Position numbers and translations under genes: made by a program
Origin: Mesorhizobium sp. AR07
GTDB taxonomy: Bacteria; Pseudomonadota; Alphaproteobacteria; Rhizobiales; Rhizobiaceae
Length of the DNA stretch: 64,000 nt
Direction: 5' to 3'
Assembly (NCBI RefSeq): GCF_024746815.1
Contig: NZ_CP080525.1
Location: 1,736,001 to 1,800,000 of the forward strand
Shown: one piece after another, positions 53,963-62,858 of the stretch
Layout: every line of letters begins with the position of its first letter
Position numbering within the stretch: position 1 is the stretch's first letter
Notes under the pieces: generated by a model
The model's input: only the letters and a program-made list of their open reading frames with translations
Told to the model about the DNA's origin: nothing
Database searches by the model: none

Positions 53963-55090
53963 CTACTGGTCAGCCTTGGTCTGGCCCATGATTTCCTGAG
54001 CGGTGAAATTGATACCGCAGGTCGGGAAGGAATTGCCGACGAAGAAATTGTCTGACTGGTCGGGGAAGAAATCCTGACCTGCCTTGAAGTTCGGATCCTC
54101 GACGATCGCAAGCGGCAGCTTGACCGACTGCGGGACGACATTGCCTTCAAGCGCCGAGATCGCCGTCTTGATGGCAACCGCCACCTGGGCCGGACCGGTA
54201 CCGGCTGACGAGCATTTCAGCCCGTCCGCTGCATGGGCCGCGCAGAACTTGCGGAACCCGTTCTCTGTTTCGCCGCCGAACGGTACGAAGGGATGCTTGG
54301 CATCGATCATCGCCTGCACGATGCCGGTGTCGCCACCCTGGCCAGTGATGCCGACGAACGGACCGTTGGTGGCGATCGCGTCAGCCGTAACCTTCTGCGC
54401 TGTCGGATCGTCCCACTTGCCGGCGACTTCGGTGACATCCCATTTCTTGCCCGAAGCGTCGAGAACCTCATGGATGCCATTATGACGATCGGTGTCGACC
54501 GACGTGCCGGCAACGCCGCGCACTTCAAGAATCTTGCCGCCATTGGGTATATGGCTGATCAGCCATTTGCCCCAAAGCTCACCGAGGCCCTTCTGATCGA
54601 CATTGACGTTGATGGCATCCTTGGTATCGAGAATGTTGTCGAAGGCGACCAGCACGACGCCGGCTTCCTTGGCGCGCTTGATGACCGGCGCGAAAGCGGT
54701 CGGGTTCTGCGCGTTGACAACAATGGCGTCATAGCCGGAATCGATGAAGTTGTTGATCGCCGAAATCTGCGCCGGCACATCCTCGCCGGTCGACACCACC
54801 TTGAATTCCTTCAGCTTGGCGGCGACGTCCTTTTGCGCTGCGTAAGCCTTGGCGGTCTGGATCATCTGGATGCGCCAGGTGTTGGCGATATAGCCGTTGG
54901 CGAGCGCGATCCGGTATGGGCCATTTTTTTTGGGAAACTTGAAGAACTGCGTATCTGCGGCCCAGGGCGCGAAACAGTCCGCCTCGGCGGCAGGTCCCTT
55001 CACGACTTCGGGGCCGGCGGCCATTGCGGCCGAGTTGAGCATGACGAATGCAGTGGCGGCAACGATGCCACCAACAAGTGACTTGATCAT
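53963..55090 (-). CDS. Periplasmic sugar/aldonate ABC substrate-binding protein (RbsB-like)
   Basis: 375 residues from ATG 55090, placed 7 nt after GGGAGG; ATG 55096 would sit on that site. Signal peptide ends near NSAAMA (about residue 23). The mature protein is a type I periplasmic-binding fold (Peripla_BP_4): RIALANGYIANTWRIQMIQTAKAYA, YDAIVVNAQNPTAFAPVIKRAKEAGVVLVAFDN, GITGQGGDTGIVQAMIDAKHP. Cysteines at DCFAPW, KFCAAH, LKCSS and PTCGI could make two disulfides. It is larger than RbsB, like binding proteins for acidic sugars. First gene of the importer operon; the ligand is inferred to be gluconate-like from gntK. Confidence 0.88.
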   Translation of the reverse strand: MIKSLVGGIVAATAFVMLNSAAMAAGPEVVKGPAAEADCFAPWAADTQFFKFPKKNGPYRIALANGYIANTWRIQMIQTAKAYAAQKDVAAKLKEFKVVSTGEDVPAQISAINNFIDSGYDAIVVNAQNPTAFAPVIKRAKEAGVVLVAFDNILDTKDAINVNVDQKGLGELWGKWLISHIPNGGKILEVRGVAGTSVDTDRHNGIHEVLDASGKKWDVTEVAGKWDDPTAQKVTADAIATNGPFVGITGQGGDTGIVQAMIDAKHPFVPFGGETENGFRKFCAAHAADGLKCSSAGTGPAQVAVAIKTAISALEGNVVPQSVKLPLAIVEDPNFKAGQDFFPDQSDNFFVGNSFPTCGINFTAQEIMGQTKADQ

Positions 55091-55393
55091 CGACATTCCT
55101 CCCAGTTGCAGTTTTGAGTGTTGTTGGCTGCCATGCACTTCACGCGTCCGGCCAGACACCTCCCGCCTTGCCTGTCGCGCTTTTTAAGTCGCCAATGCCG
55201 AGCCGATGCCCTCCTTTGCCACCTCTCAATCGGAAACAAAAACTATCATATTATACATAATAAACAAGCATTAGCTGTCGCTTATATATAATAAACAGGC
55301 CTTGGCTTTTGCCGTAAGTTTCCACGGTAGGCAATTGGTAGCGCTACCATGACGTTGTGTAAACCGGCATTCACACAGTCGCTTCTGTGTGTT
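55091..55393 (-). promoter_or_regulatory. Promoter region of the sugar ABC operon with duplicated AT-rich box
   Basis: 303 bp without a gene. Two direct copies of a 19-bp box (55251-55269 and 55282-55300, 17 of 19 identical, 31 bp apart, i.e. about three helical turns) lie in a markedly AT-rich stretch. A perfect palindrome (separate entry) lies at 55336-55349. The layout suggests cooperative regulator binding or tandem promoters. Confidence 0.55.
55336..55349. promoter_or_regulatory. LacI-type operator
   Basis: TGGTAGCGCTACCA is a perfect 14-bp palindrome with a central CG, the form expected for LacI/GalR proteins. It lies between the LacI-family gene and the binding-protein gene, 246 bp upstream of the latter. 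Binding by the neighbouring regulator is inferred. Confidence 0.7.
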
Positions 55394-56446
55394 TCAACGG
55401 GCGGTGCTCTCGCGGCGCTTGAGTTCGAAACCGAGATCGACGATCCGTTGTTCCGGCCTGTTGCCGGCGATCGCCGACAGCGCCATTGCGACCGCACGCC
55501 TGCCGATCTCATACCGGTAGGTGCGGACGCTGGTGATCGAAGGGAACGCCACCTGCATCATGTCGAGATCGTTGAAGCCAACGATGCCGATCGTCTTCGG
55601 CACCGCGATCGAGGCGCGATGGCACTCGAACAGCACGCCGAGCGCGATGTCGTCATTGTTGCAGAAGACGCCATCCAGCGTCGGCATCTTGGCCAGCGCG
55701 TCGCGGAACAGCTCACGGCCGAGCGGCACGCTGGACAGCACCGGCGTGGTGGTGACGAGGCGCGGGTCGAACAGGCCGGCTTTCTCCATCGCCGCGCGAT
55801 AGCCGGCCAGGCGCCGCTGCGAGCGCGGGTCCATGCGCGCCCCGATGAAGCCGATGCGGCGATAACCCGCCTCGATCAGATGTTCTGTCGCCGTCCTGCC
55901 GCCGTCGAGATGCGAGAAGCCGACCATCATGTCGACAGGGTCGGGTCCGGTTTCCATGACCTGCACCACCGGACAGCCGGCGTTTTCCAGCAGCTTTCGC
56001 GACACCGGTGTCTGGTCGATGCCGGCGACGATCAGCGCTGCCGGCCGCTGCGAGCCGAACAGCTGCAGCAGCCGCTCTTCCTCGAGGCCGGAATAATGGG
56101 TGTTGCCGAGCTGGATGCGGAACGGGCTGGCCGACAGGCTGTCATAGATGCCGCGCACCACCTCGGCAAAGACGTTGTTGGTGAGCGACGGCACCAGCAC
56201 GCCGAACACCTCGGCGCGCGCCGAGGCCAGCGCCCGCGCATTCGGGTCCGGCACATAGCCGAGTTCGTCGACGGCGACCTGGATCTGCCGGCGCAGCTCT
56301 TCGGAGACACGCTCCGGCTCGCGCAGGGCGCGCGACACGGTGATGGCGCCGACGCCGGCCTTGCGCGCGACATCGGCAATGGTCGGGCGGCCCCCGCCCC
56401 GGCGTGAGCGCGGCTTGATCAAGGACGCACTCGCCCAGAAATGCAT
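55394..56446 (-). CDS. LacI family transcriptional regulator (GntR/IdnR-like)
   Basis: 350 residues. The N-terminal helix-turn-helix RPTIADVARKAGVGAITVSRALREPERVS (about 18-46) and hinge YVPDPNARALAS are followed by a type I periplasmic-binding effector domain (about 70-345: VFGVLVPSLTNNVFAEVVRGIYD, GRTATEHLIEAGYRRIGFIG, DGVFCNNDDIALGVLFE). It resembles gluconate repressors, fitting the gntK operon downstream. ATG 56446 is taken as start; its ribosome site is weak and a TTG at 56422 is possible. It lies 131 bp after the MFS gene on the same strand. Confidence 0.9.
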   Translation of the reverse strand: MHFWASASLIKPRSRRGGGRPTIADVARKAGVGAITVSRALREPERVSEELRRQIQVAVDELGYVPDPNARALASARAEVFGVLVPSLTNNVFAEVVRGIYDSLSASPFRIQLGNTHYSGLEEERLLQLFGSQRPAALIVAGIDQTPVSRKLLENAGCPVVQVMETGPDPVDMMVGFSHLDGGRTATEHLIEAGYRRIGFIGARMDPRSQRRLAGYRAAMEKAGLFDPRLVTTTPVLSSVPLGRELFRDALAKMPTLDGVFCNNDDIALGVLFECHRASIAVPKTIGIVGFNDLDMMQVAFPSITSVRTYRYEIGRRAVAMALSAIAGNRPEQRIVDLGFELKRRESTAR

Positions 56447-56577
56447 CCGCCAAGGCGCGGCCGCGATACGATCATTTTTCCTGCCGCCATCCCACCGGCC
56501 CGCTTTGCCGCTCACTCGCCTGCTGGCGTCGCGCAGCCTGTCGTCCTTGTCAAGCAATGGGAACCGAGCTGACCCGT

Positions 56578-57807
56578 TCAGGCCATCACCGCAGCCCTGC
56601 GCCTTGCCTTCCACAGCAACAGCCCGATCGCCACTATGTTCAGCAGATTCCAGGCAATGCCGTTGAGGAACGCCGCGGCGTAGGAGCCGGTCAGGTCGTA
56701 GATCCAGCCCGACATCCAGCCGCCGATCGCCATGCCGAAGATGGTCGCCATCATGACGATGCCGATGCGCTGCCCAGCCTCCCTGGCCGGCATGTATTCG
56801 CGCACGATGATCGCATAGCAAGGCACGATGCCGCCTTGCGACAGGCCGAACACCAGCGACACGACGTAGAGCGAGGCAAGCCCGTCGAACGGGATGTAGA
56901 ACAGCAGCGACAGGCACTGCAGCACCGACCCGATCAGCAGTGTTTTCACGCCGCCGATGCGGTCGGCAACAAAGCCGGACGCCAGCCGGCTGACGACGCC
57001 GGCCGCCATCATGATCGACAGCATGTCGGCGCCATGCGCCATGCCGTAGCCGAGATCCATGCAATAGGCGACGATATGCACCTGCGGCATCGACATCGCC
57101 ACGCAACAGCCAAGGCCGGCGACCACAAGCAACACCTGCAATGCCGCTGGTGACAGCGAGATCGGCTGCACCGGCCGGCTGCCGGGCGAACCTGCAGCGG
57201 CCGCTTGAGGAGCACCACGCCGCAGCAGCAGTACCAGCGGCACCATGGTCACCAGGCAGAAGACGCCGATGGCGGCATAGGTGAAGCGCCAGCCTTCGGC
57301 CTTCATCAACGTCGGCATGATGGTCGGCCATATCGCTCCGGCGAGGTAGTTGCCGGCCGCCGCAGCGGTCACCGCGACACCGCGGCGGCGATTGAACCAG
57401 TGCGAGATATCGGCGATCAGCGGCCCAAAGATCACCGACGTGCCGACACCGATCAGGACACCCTGCACCAGCGTGAACTGCAGGATCGATGTGCTCAGCG
57501 ACGCCAGCAGGAAGCCGGCGGCGAGTGTAATCGAGGAGAGCAGCGCCGGGATCCAGTAGCCCATACGGTCGATGGCGCGGCCGACCAGCGCATTGCCGGC
57601 AGCGAAACCGACCATGGTCGCGGTGTAGGGCATCGACGCGGCCGCGCGATCGACGCCGAACTCGGCCTGTACGGCGGGCAGCACCACGACAACAGCCCAC
57701 ATGCCCACGGCGCCAATCGTCGCCAGCAGCATCGAAATGGCCAACCGCACCCAGGCATAGGTGCTGTCGATGCCAGGGCTTGGCCGGCTCAAGTCGGTTC
57801 GGGTCAA
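56578..57807 (-). CDS. MFS transporter of the monocarboxylate-carrier type
   Basis: 409 residues with 12 predicted helices. MCT/OxlT-like motifs are visible: HWFNRRRGVAVTAAAAGNYLAGAIWP (loop 4-5), FGPLIADIS and IPFDGLASLYVVSLVFGLSQGGIVP. The in-frame stretch before residue 1 lacks coding character. TTG 57807 is chosen because AGGA lies 6 nt upstream and the length then matches the family. The substrate may be an organic or sugar acid, judged from neighbours. The gap 57808-58050 to the GntR gene holds nothing recognised. Confidence 0.82.
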   Translation of the reverse strand: MTRTDLSRPSPGIDSTYAWVRLAISMLLATIGAVGMWAVVVVLPAVQAEFGVDRAAASMPYTATMVGFAAGNALVGRAIDRMGYWIPALLSSITLAAGFLLASLSTSILQFTLVQGVLIGVGTSVIFGPLIADISHWFNRRRGVAVTAAAAGNYLAGAIWPTIMPTLMKAEGWRFTYAAIGVFCLVTMVPLVLLLRRGAPQAAAAGSPGSRPVQPISLSPAALQVLLVVAGLGCCVAMSMPQVHIVAYCMDLGYGMAHGADMLSIMMAAGVVSRLASGFVADRIGGVKTLLIGSVLQCLSLLFYIPFDGLASLYVVSLVFGLSQGGIVPCYAIIVREYMPAREAGQRIGIVMMATIFGMAIGGWMSGWIYDLTGSYAAAFLNGIAWNLLNIVAIGLLLWKARRRAAVMA

Positions 57808-58050
57808 GGCGTTTCCTGTCGGCGGTCTCAAAAATCGGCTGCCGTTTGCACCACTATCGGCGCATTCGCGGCACGCAGCAGCGCCACGGCGGGCAAATCC
57901 GTGGCTCCAGACCAAGGCGGATGTCGGAACCGATGCCGATGTGCGGAGTTTCCTGCCTGTCGCGCACAAGAAAGTGCTCGAGGACACCAAGGGCGAACTG
58001 CGCACCGCCTTCGTCGTGAGAAGGAGGATTGGCCCAGACTCGTCAGGCGC

Positions 58051-58827
58051 CTAGCGCGAACGGATGACGCCATCGGTATTGGCCAGCAGCTTGCGCACCG
58101 CATTGCGCGCCGCATCCGGCCGTTGCAGGCGGATGTTCTTCTCGATCGCCTCGTGCAGCTTCTGTGCGTGCTGCAAATCGTCCAGCTCCCGCGTCGTATA
58201 GGCGAACAGGTGATCGAAGGCGGATTCGATCAGCACGCCAAGCGGCACCAGAAGATCGTTGCCCGAGGCGCGCAGGATGGCGAGGTGAAAGCGCGTGTCG
58301 GCGCGCGTGCGCTCTTGCAGGCTGGTGGCCTCGCCCATCTCGCGGCAGGCCTGGCTGATCTCGGCCATCTGCTCGTCGGTCCGCCGCATGGCGGCAAAGG
58401 CGGTCGCTTCCGGCTCGATGATATGGCGGAATTCCTGCACGGTCTTCAGGAACACCTCGCGGTCGGGCGACGTCGCGTACCAGGCCAGCACGTCGCGATC
58501 GAGCAGGTTCCAGCGCTCCTTCGGCTCGACCCAACTGCCGATCTTGGGGCGCGACGCCAACAGGCTCTTGGCCATCAGCATCTTGATCGCTTCACGCACC
58601 GCCGAACGGCTGACGCTGAAGGTCTCCGACCATTTCGCTTCATTGGGCAGGATGGTGCCGGGCGGGTAGTCCCCGCGCACGATCCGCAGACCAATCTCGC
58701 TGGCCAGCGAAGCATGGACACTCGAACCTGGAATACGCGCCGCGTCAGGTCGGCGAACGCCCGCCGGACGCTCGGTGGATGCCGCTTTCGCTGGCGATTT
58801 TTCCTTGTTCGGCTTCGCGTCCCGCAT
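58051..58827 (-). CDS. GntR family regulator, FCD subfamily (copy 1)
   Basis: 258 residues from ATG 58827 (a TTG at 58887 is in frame but poorly supported). A variable basic tail (1-35) is followed by the winged helix (about 36-105: GDYPPGTILPNEAKWSETFSV then SRSAVREAIKMLMAKSLL) and an FCD ligand domain (about 125-240) with metal/acid-binding positions in ADTRFHLAIL and the later His in LHEAIEKNI. FCD proteins sense carboxylic or sugar acids and usually repress. It follows the epimerase gene by 104 bp. It is nearly identical to the regulator at 60905 except for the tail. Confidence 0.92.
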   Translation of the reverse strand: MRDAKPNKEKSPAKAASTERPAGVRRPDAARIPGSSVHASLASEIGLRIVRGDYPPGTILPNEAKWSETFSVSRSAVREAIKMLMAKSLLASRPKIGSWVEPKERWNLLDRDVLAWYATSPDREVFLKTVQEFRHIIEPEATAFAAMRRTDEQMAEISQACREMGEATSLQERTRADTRFHLAILRASGNDLLVPLGVLIESAFDHLFAYTTRELDDLQHAQKLHEAIEKNIRLQRPDAARNAVRKLLANTDGVIRSR

Positions 58828-58931
58828 GGGTTCCAGAAAGTCCGGATTGAGGGTGCTGTCAAGCGCGGCAAGCGGCTCGGGCGGCAAAGCCGGCCGCTGT
58901 GCACAGATCAGCCCCCTGCCGCCCCTGCGGA

Positions 58932-59828
58932 TCAGGCCTGGTTGACGTATTTGCGCCAGCTGTGCTCCGGACGGAAGCCGAGGATATCGCGCGCCTTGCG
59001 GTTCGACAGCAGCGTCTCGTACTCGCCGAGTTCGCCCTGGACCGGCACGCTGGCGTAGAAGCGCTTCAGGAGTTCGGCGGTCGACAGGTCGGACGAGGTG
59101 TCGTCATTGGCGGCGTTGAACACCTGATAGCCGAGCCCGTCCTTCTCGATGGCGCGCAGCGTGATCTGCCCGAGGTCGCGCGCGTCGACATAGCTCCAGG
59201 CGATGCGCTTGCGGAAACCGGGATCGGCGAACCATTTCGGAAACAGCGAATATTCATGCGGCTCGATGACGTTGCCGATGCGCAAGGCGTAGATGTCGAT
59301 GCCGCTACGCAACGCAAACGCGCGCGCCGTCTTCTCGTTGACGACCTTGGACAGTGCGTAGCTGTCCATCGGATCGACATCATAGTCCTCGTCGAGCGGG
59401 AAATACCGGGGATCACGCGGCTCGTTGGCGAACACCAGCCCATAGGTCGTCTCGCTGGAGGCGATCACCACCTTGCGGATGCCGAGCTTCACCGCCGCCT
59501 CGATGACATTATAGGTGCCGAGCGCATTGATGCGGAACACCTCGTTGTCGGTGGTGATCATGATGCGCGGGATGGCGGCGAAATGCACCACGGCATCGAC
59601 CGGCTGGGGGCGCAGCGACGGGTCGAACTCGTGCAGGCCCATATAGCTCGACAGCGCGTTGAACACCTGTCCGCTGTCGGTGATGTCGGTGATCAGCGTG
59701 CGCACCTTGGGATTGTCGAGCGGCTTGGTGTCGATGTTGAGCACCTGGCAGCCCTGCTCGACCAGATACTGCACCACATGGCGTCCGGCCTTGCCGCTGC
59801 CGCCGGTGAACATGATCCGCTTCGTCAT
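58932..59828 (-). CDS. NAD-dependent sugar epimerase/dehydratase family protein
   Basis: 298 residues from ATG 59828 (GGAG 6 nt upstream). An extended short-chain dehydrogenase: Rossmann loop FTGGSGKAGRHV (about 6-17), substrate strand VIASSETTYG, catalytic YALSK (Tyr about 155), and C-terminal Leu-rich NRKARDILGFRPEH. Relatives epimerise or oxidise sugar nucleotides or hexuronates. Uronate dehydrogenase is one possibility but is not proven. It is divergent from the dehydrogenase gene at 59948, with a palindromic operator between them. Confidence 0.85.
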   Translation of the reverse strand: MTKRIMFTGGSGKAGRHVVQYLVEQGCQVLNIDTKPLDNPKVRTLITDITDSGQVFNALSSYMGLHEFDPSLRPQPVDAVVHFAAIPRIMITTDNEVFRINALGTYNVIEAAVKLGIRKVVIASSETTYGLVFANEPRDPRYFPLDEDYDVDPMDSYALSKVVNEKTARAFALRSGIDIYALRIGNVIEPHEYSLFPKWFADPGFRKRIAWSYVDARDLGQITLRAIEKDGLGYQVFNAANDDTSSDLSTAELLKRFYASVPVQGELGEYETLLSNRKARDILGFRPEHSWRKYVNQA

Positions 59829-59859
59829 TTTGCTCTCCACATCCGCTGGGATTTATGTG

Positions 59860-59874
59860 TATTGTCAGACAATA
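59860..59874. promoter_or_regulatory. FCD-GntR type operator in a divergent promoter
   Basis: TATTGTCAGACAATA is a perfect 15-bp palindrome with the GTC-N-GAC core typical of FCD GntR proteins. It lies in the 119-bp gap between the epimerase (minus) and dehydrogenase (plus) genes and could repress both. Confidence 0.75.
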
Positions 59875-59947
59875 TCGCAATCCGCAACCACCCTCGCCTG
59901 CAAAACGGCAGCGCTGCTCATCAATCATTGCAACAGGATTTGAAGAC

Positions 59948-60886
59948 ATGAACACGACTGCCGCGAGCGAAAAGATCGGCTTCATCGGCCTCGGCCTGAT
60001 GGGACACGGGATCGCCAAGAATATCGTCGACAAGGGCTACAGCCTGACCTTTCTCGGTCGCAAGAACCGCAAGGCGGCGGAAGACCTGCTTGGCCGCGGC
60101 GCCACGGAGGCATCGACCTCGCGCGATGTGGCGGCGGCATCAACAATCGTCTTCATCTGCGTCACCGGCTCGCGCGAGGTCGAGGCCATCGTTCGCGGTC
60201 CCGGCGGCCTCAAGGAGGGCTTGAAGAAGGGCTCGGTCGTCGTCGATTGCTCGACCTCCGATCCGGTCTCGACCGTAGCACTTGCGGCCGAACTCAAGGC
60301 GCTCGGCATCGACTATGTCGACGTGCCGCTGAGCCGCACGCCAAAGGAGGCCTGGGAGGGCACGCTGGACGCCATGGTCGGCGCGCCGGACGCCGTCTTT
60401 ATCAGGCTGAAGCCGGTGCTGGAAACCTGGGCCGGCCGCATCGTCCATATCGGCGACACGGGCGACGGCCACCGCATGAAGCTGCTCAACAACTTCATCT
60501 CGCTTGGCTACGCCGCGATCTATTCCGAGGCGCTGGCGCTGGCGCAGAAGGTCGGCATCTCGCCGCCGCGCTTCGACAGCGTCATCCGCAACGGCCGCAT
60601 GGATTGCGGCTTCTACCAGACCTTCATGCGCTGGACGCTGGAGGGCGATCGCGACGCGCACAAATTTTCCATCGCCAACGCTTTGAAGGACCTGACCTAT
60701 CTGGAATCGATGGCGGGTGCGGCAGGCATCGCCAACCCGCTCGGCAACGCCACCAAGAATTCCTTTGCCGGCGCCTTCGCCACCGGCCCGGCCGAGCAGT
60801 TCGTGCCGATGCTGGCGACGCATATCGCCAAGGTCAACGGCGTCGACCTGATGCCGACGAAGGATGGCAAGAAGCAGACGATTTGA
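59948..60886 (+). CDS. Beta-hydroxyacid dehydrogenase (3-hydroxyisobutyrate dehydrogenase family)
   Basis: 312 residues. N-terminal Rossmann motif IGFIGLGLMGHGIAKN (about 10-25), the substrate-binding VDCSTSDPVST, and the catalytic lysine in GHRMKLLNNFIS (about Lys178). The family oxidises 3-hydroxyisobutyrate, tartronate semialdehyde, L-threonate or similar beta-hydroxyacids with NAD(P). Its divergent promoter with a sugar epimerase and FCD regulators points to sugar-acid catabolism; the substrate is open. It converges on the second GntR gene (18-bp gap). Confidence 0.88.
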   Translation: MNTTAASEKIGFIGLGLMGHGIAKNIVDKGYSLTFLGRKNRKAAEDLLGRGATEASTSRDVAAASTIVFICVTGSREVEAIVRGPGGLKEGLKKGSVVVDCSTSDPVSTVALAAELKALGIDYVDVPLSRTPKEAWEGTLDAMVGAPDAVFIRLKPVLETWAGRIVHIGDTGDGHRMKLLNNFISLGYAAIYSEALALAQKVGISPPRFDSVIRNGRMDCGFYQTFMRWTLEGDRDAHKFSIANALKDLTYLESMAGAAGIANPLGNATKNSFAGAFATGPAEQFVPMLATHIAKVNGVDLMPTKDGKKQTI

Positions 60887-60904
60887 GTGAGGCACAGGCG
60901 CCGG

Positions 60905-61687
60905 TCACCGCCTTGACCGCCCGATCCCTTCATCGGTGTTCTCGAGCAGCTTGTGCACGGCGTTGCGCGCGGCTGCCGGACGCCGCAGGCGGATGTTCAT
61001 CTCGATCGCCTCATGCAGCTTCTGTGCCTGCCGCTGATCGCCGACCTGCTGCGTCGTGAAGGCGAAGAGATGGTCGAGCGCCGATTCGATCAGCACGCCG
61101 AGCGGCACCAGAAGGTCGTTGCCGCAGGCGCGCAGAATGGCGAGATGGAAGCGCGTGTCGGCGCGGACACGCTCCTGCAGGCTCGATGCCTCACCCATAT
61201 CGCGGCAGGCCAGGCTGATCTCCGCCATCTGCTCGTCGCTGCGCCGCAGCGCGGCAAAGGCCGACGCTTCCGGCTCGATGATGTGGCGAAACTCCTGCAC
61301 GGTGCGCAGGAAAGCCTCGCGATCGGGCGCCGTCGCGTACCAAGCCAGCACGTCACGGTCGAGCAGGTTCCAGCGCTCTTTCGGCTCGACCCAGCTGCCG
61401 ATCTTGGGACGTGACGCCAACAGGCTCTTGGCCATCAGCATCTTGATGGCTTCGCGCACTGCCGAACGGCTGACATTGAAGGTCTCGGCCCATTTGGCCT
61501 CGTTGGGCAAGATGGTGCCGGGCGGATAGTCGCCGCGCACAATCCGCAGACCAATCTCGCTGGCCAGCGAGGCATGGACGCTCGCACCCGGAAAGTGCAC
61601 TGCACCGGCCCTTCGCACGACAGCCGGGCGGCCGCCGGCTTGTGCCTTGGCCCTGTCGGCTCGCTTCTTTGACTTGTCGTCCGGCAT
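60905..61687 (-). CDS. GntR family regulator, FCD subfamily (copy 2)
   Basis: 260 residues from ATG 61687. From VHASLASEIGLRIVRGDYPP onwards it matches copy 1 at 58051 nearly residue for residue, with one substitution (Asn for Ser) and one Ala/Ser change around the recognition helix region. The basic N-terminal tails differ. The two proteins probably recognise the same GTC-N-GAC operators, while small ligand-domain changes could alter the inducer. It follows the binding-protein gene by 181 bp on the same strand; an in-frame ATG at 61774 is less likely. The duplication is evident at DNA level too. Confidence 0.92.
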   Translation of the reverse strand: MPDDKSKKRADRAKAQAGGRPAVVRRAGAVHFPGASVHASLASEIGLRIVRGDYPPGTILPNEAKWAETFNVSRSAVREAIKMLMAKSLLASRPKIGSWVEPKERWNLLDRDVLAWYATAPDREAFLRTVQEFRHIIEPEASAFAALRRSDEQMAEISLACRDMGEASSLQERVRADTRFHLAILRACGNDLLVPLGVLIESALDHLFAFTTQQVGDQRQAQKLHEAIEMNIRLRRPAAARNAVHKLLENTDEGIGRSRR

Positions 61688-61831
61688 CCACGTTCCAATG
61701 CGTCGGCCGTTGTCGTCCGGAATGATCCGAACCTCCACGCCGCGCCGATTTCGTTGCCGAAAATTCCAGATCATGGGCGCGTCAAAGCCGGGGCCGGTTG
61801 CCCCAACCGCCGCGTCCCGTTCGGGAATGGA

Positions 61832-61857
61832 CGGGGCGCCCGTTGCCGAGCGCCCCG
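61832..61857 (-). terminator. Hairpin after the second sugar-binding protein gene
   Basis: An 8-bp stem CGGGGCGC / GCGCCCCG with a 10-nt loop lies 11 bp after the binding-protein stop, without a T-tract. It may separate it from the GntR gene or stabilise its mRNA. Confidence 0.45.
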
Positions 61858-61868
61858 AAATCGAGACC

Positions 61869-62858
61869 CTACTTCTGGATGCAGGTGTCAACCGTGTCCT
61901 TGGTGCATTCGTCGAGGCCGGTGAACACCGGATCGGCGACTTTCTTGCCTTCGATGAGATCGATCATCACCGATGGCGCCTTGTAGCCCATTTCGAATGG
62001 CCGCTGGCCGACCAGGGCGGTCACGAGGCCATCCTTGGCGATCGCCACTTCGTCGCCGATCGTGTCGGCGGCGCCGATGACGAAATCGTTGCTGGCCAGC
62101 TTGTCCTTGAGCGGCCCGATCAGGTCGCGGTAAGGCTGCGGTGCGCCAAACAGCGGCCAACCGCCCATGATGCCGAAAGCATCGAGCTTGGGATTGGCGG
62201 CGAGGATGTCGGTCATCGCCTGCACGCCCTTGGCGCCGTCGTCATTGGTGAACACTGGGCAGCCGGCGACTTCGGTCCAGCCGCCTTCGCCGGCCAGCGC
62301 CGCGAGGCCTTCCTTGCCCGACAGCGCGTCACGCATGCCTTGCGCACGACGCAGGATGTTGTCGGCCGCGGGATTGCCCTCGATGGTGCAGATCGTGCCG
62401 CCCTTCGGCTTGGCCTTCTTGATGTACTCACCGATCTTGTGACCCATCAAATAGTTGTCGGTGCCGAGATAGGTCTTGCGCAGGGCCGCATCAGCCTTGG
62501 TCAGGTCCGCGTCAACGGTCATGATCGGGATCGTCGGATTGGCTGTCTTGATCGTCTGCGCGATCAGTGGCGCGTTGGACGGCGAAATCGCCATCGCCAC
62601 GGTGTCGGGCTTGCTCAGCATGTCTTGGACGATCTGCGCCTCGCCGGCTTCGTCGGAAGTCGACGCCGGGCCGGTGTAGAAGCATTCATACTCCGAGCTG
62701 GCGTTTTCCTTGTTCCATTTCTCGCAGCCCTGGTGAATGGCTTCGAAGAACGGATTGTCGAGACCTTTCACGACAATGACGAGCTGCTTCTTGGCCAAAG
62801 CCGGCCCGGCGCCCATCACCATCATGGCGGCGGCGGCGAGCAAAAGTGATTTCCTCAT
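61869..62858 (-). CDS. Periplasmic sugar ABC substrate-binding protein (FrcB/RbsB-like)
   Basis: 329 residues from ATG 62858 (GGGAGG 6 nt upstream). Signal peptide ends near GPALA (about residue 22). Type I periplasmic-binding fold: KKQLVIVVKGLDNPFFEAIHQGCEKWNKEN, DTVAMAISPSNAPLIAQTIKTA, GDEVAIAKDGLVTALVGQRPFEMGYKA. Cysteine pairs (GCEKW/YECFY, TICTI/GCPVF, DECTK/TCIQK) suggest disulfides. It is divergent from the ATPase gene at 63335, which should belong to the same importer. The ligand is unknown. Confidence 0.9.
   Translation of the reverse strand: MRKSLLLAAAAMMVMGAGPALAKKQLVIVVKGLDNPFFEAIHQGCEKWNKENASSEYECFYTGPASTSDEAGEAQIVQDMLSKPDTVAMAISPSNAPLIAQTIKTANPTIPIMTVDADLTKADAALRKTYLGTDNYLMGHKIGEYIKKAKPKGGTICTIEGNPAADNILRRAQGMRDALSGKEGLAALAGEGGWTEVAGCPVFTNDDGAKGVQAMTDILAANPKLDAFGIMGGWPLFGAPQPYRDLIGPLKDKLASNDFVIGAADTIGDEVAIAKDGLVTALVGQRPFEMGYKAPSVMIDLIEGKKVADPVFTGLDECTKDTVDTCIQK

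Noticed and set aside
57808..58050. N-terminal extension of the MFS gene up to about 58005
   Set aside because: The in-frame translation is arginine/serine/cysteine-rich with no membrane or signal character, and a TTG at 57807 with a good ribosome site gives the usual length.
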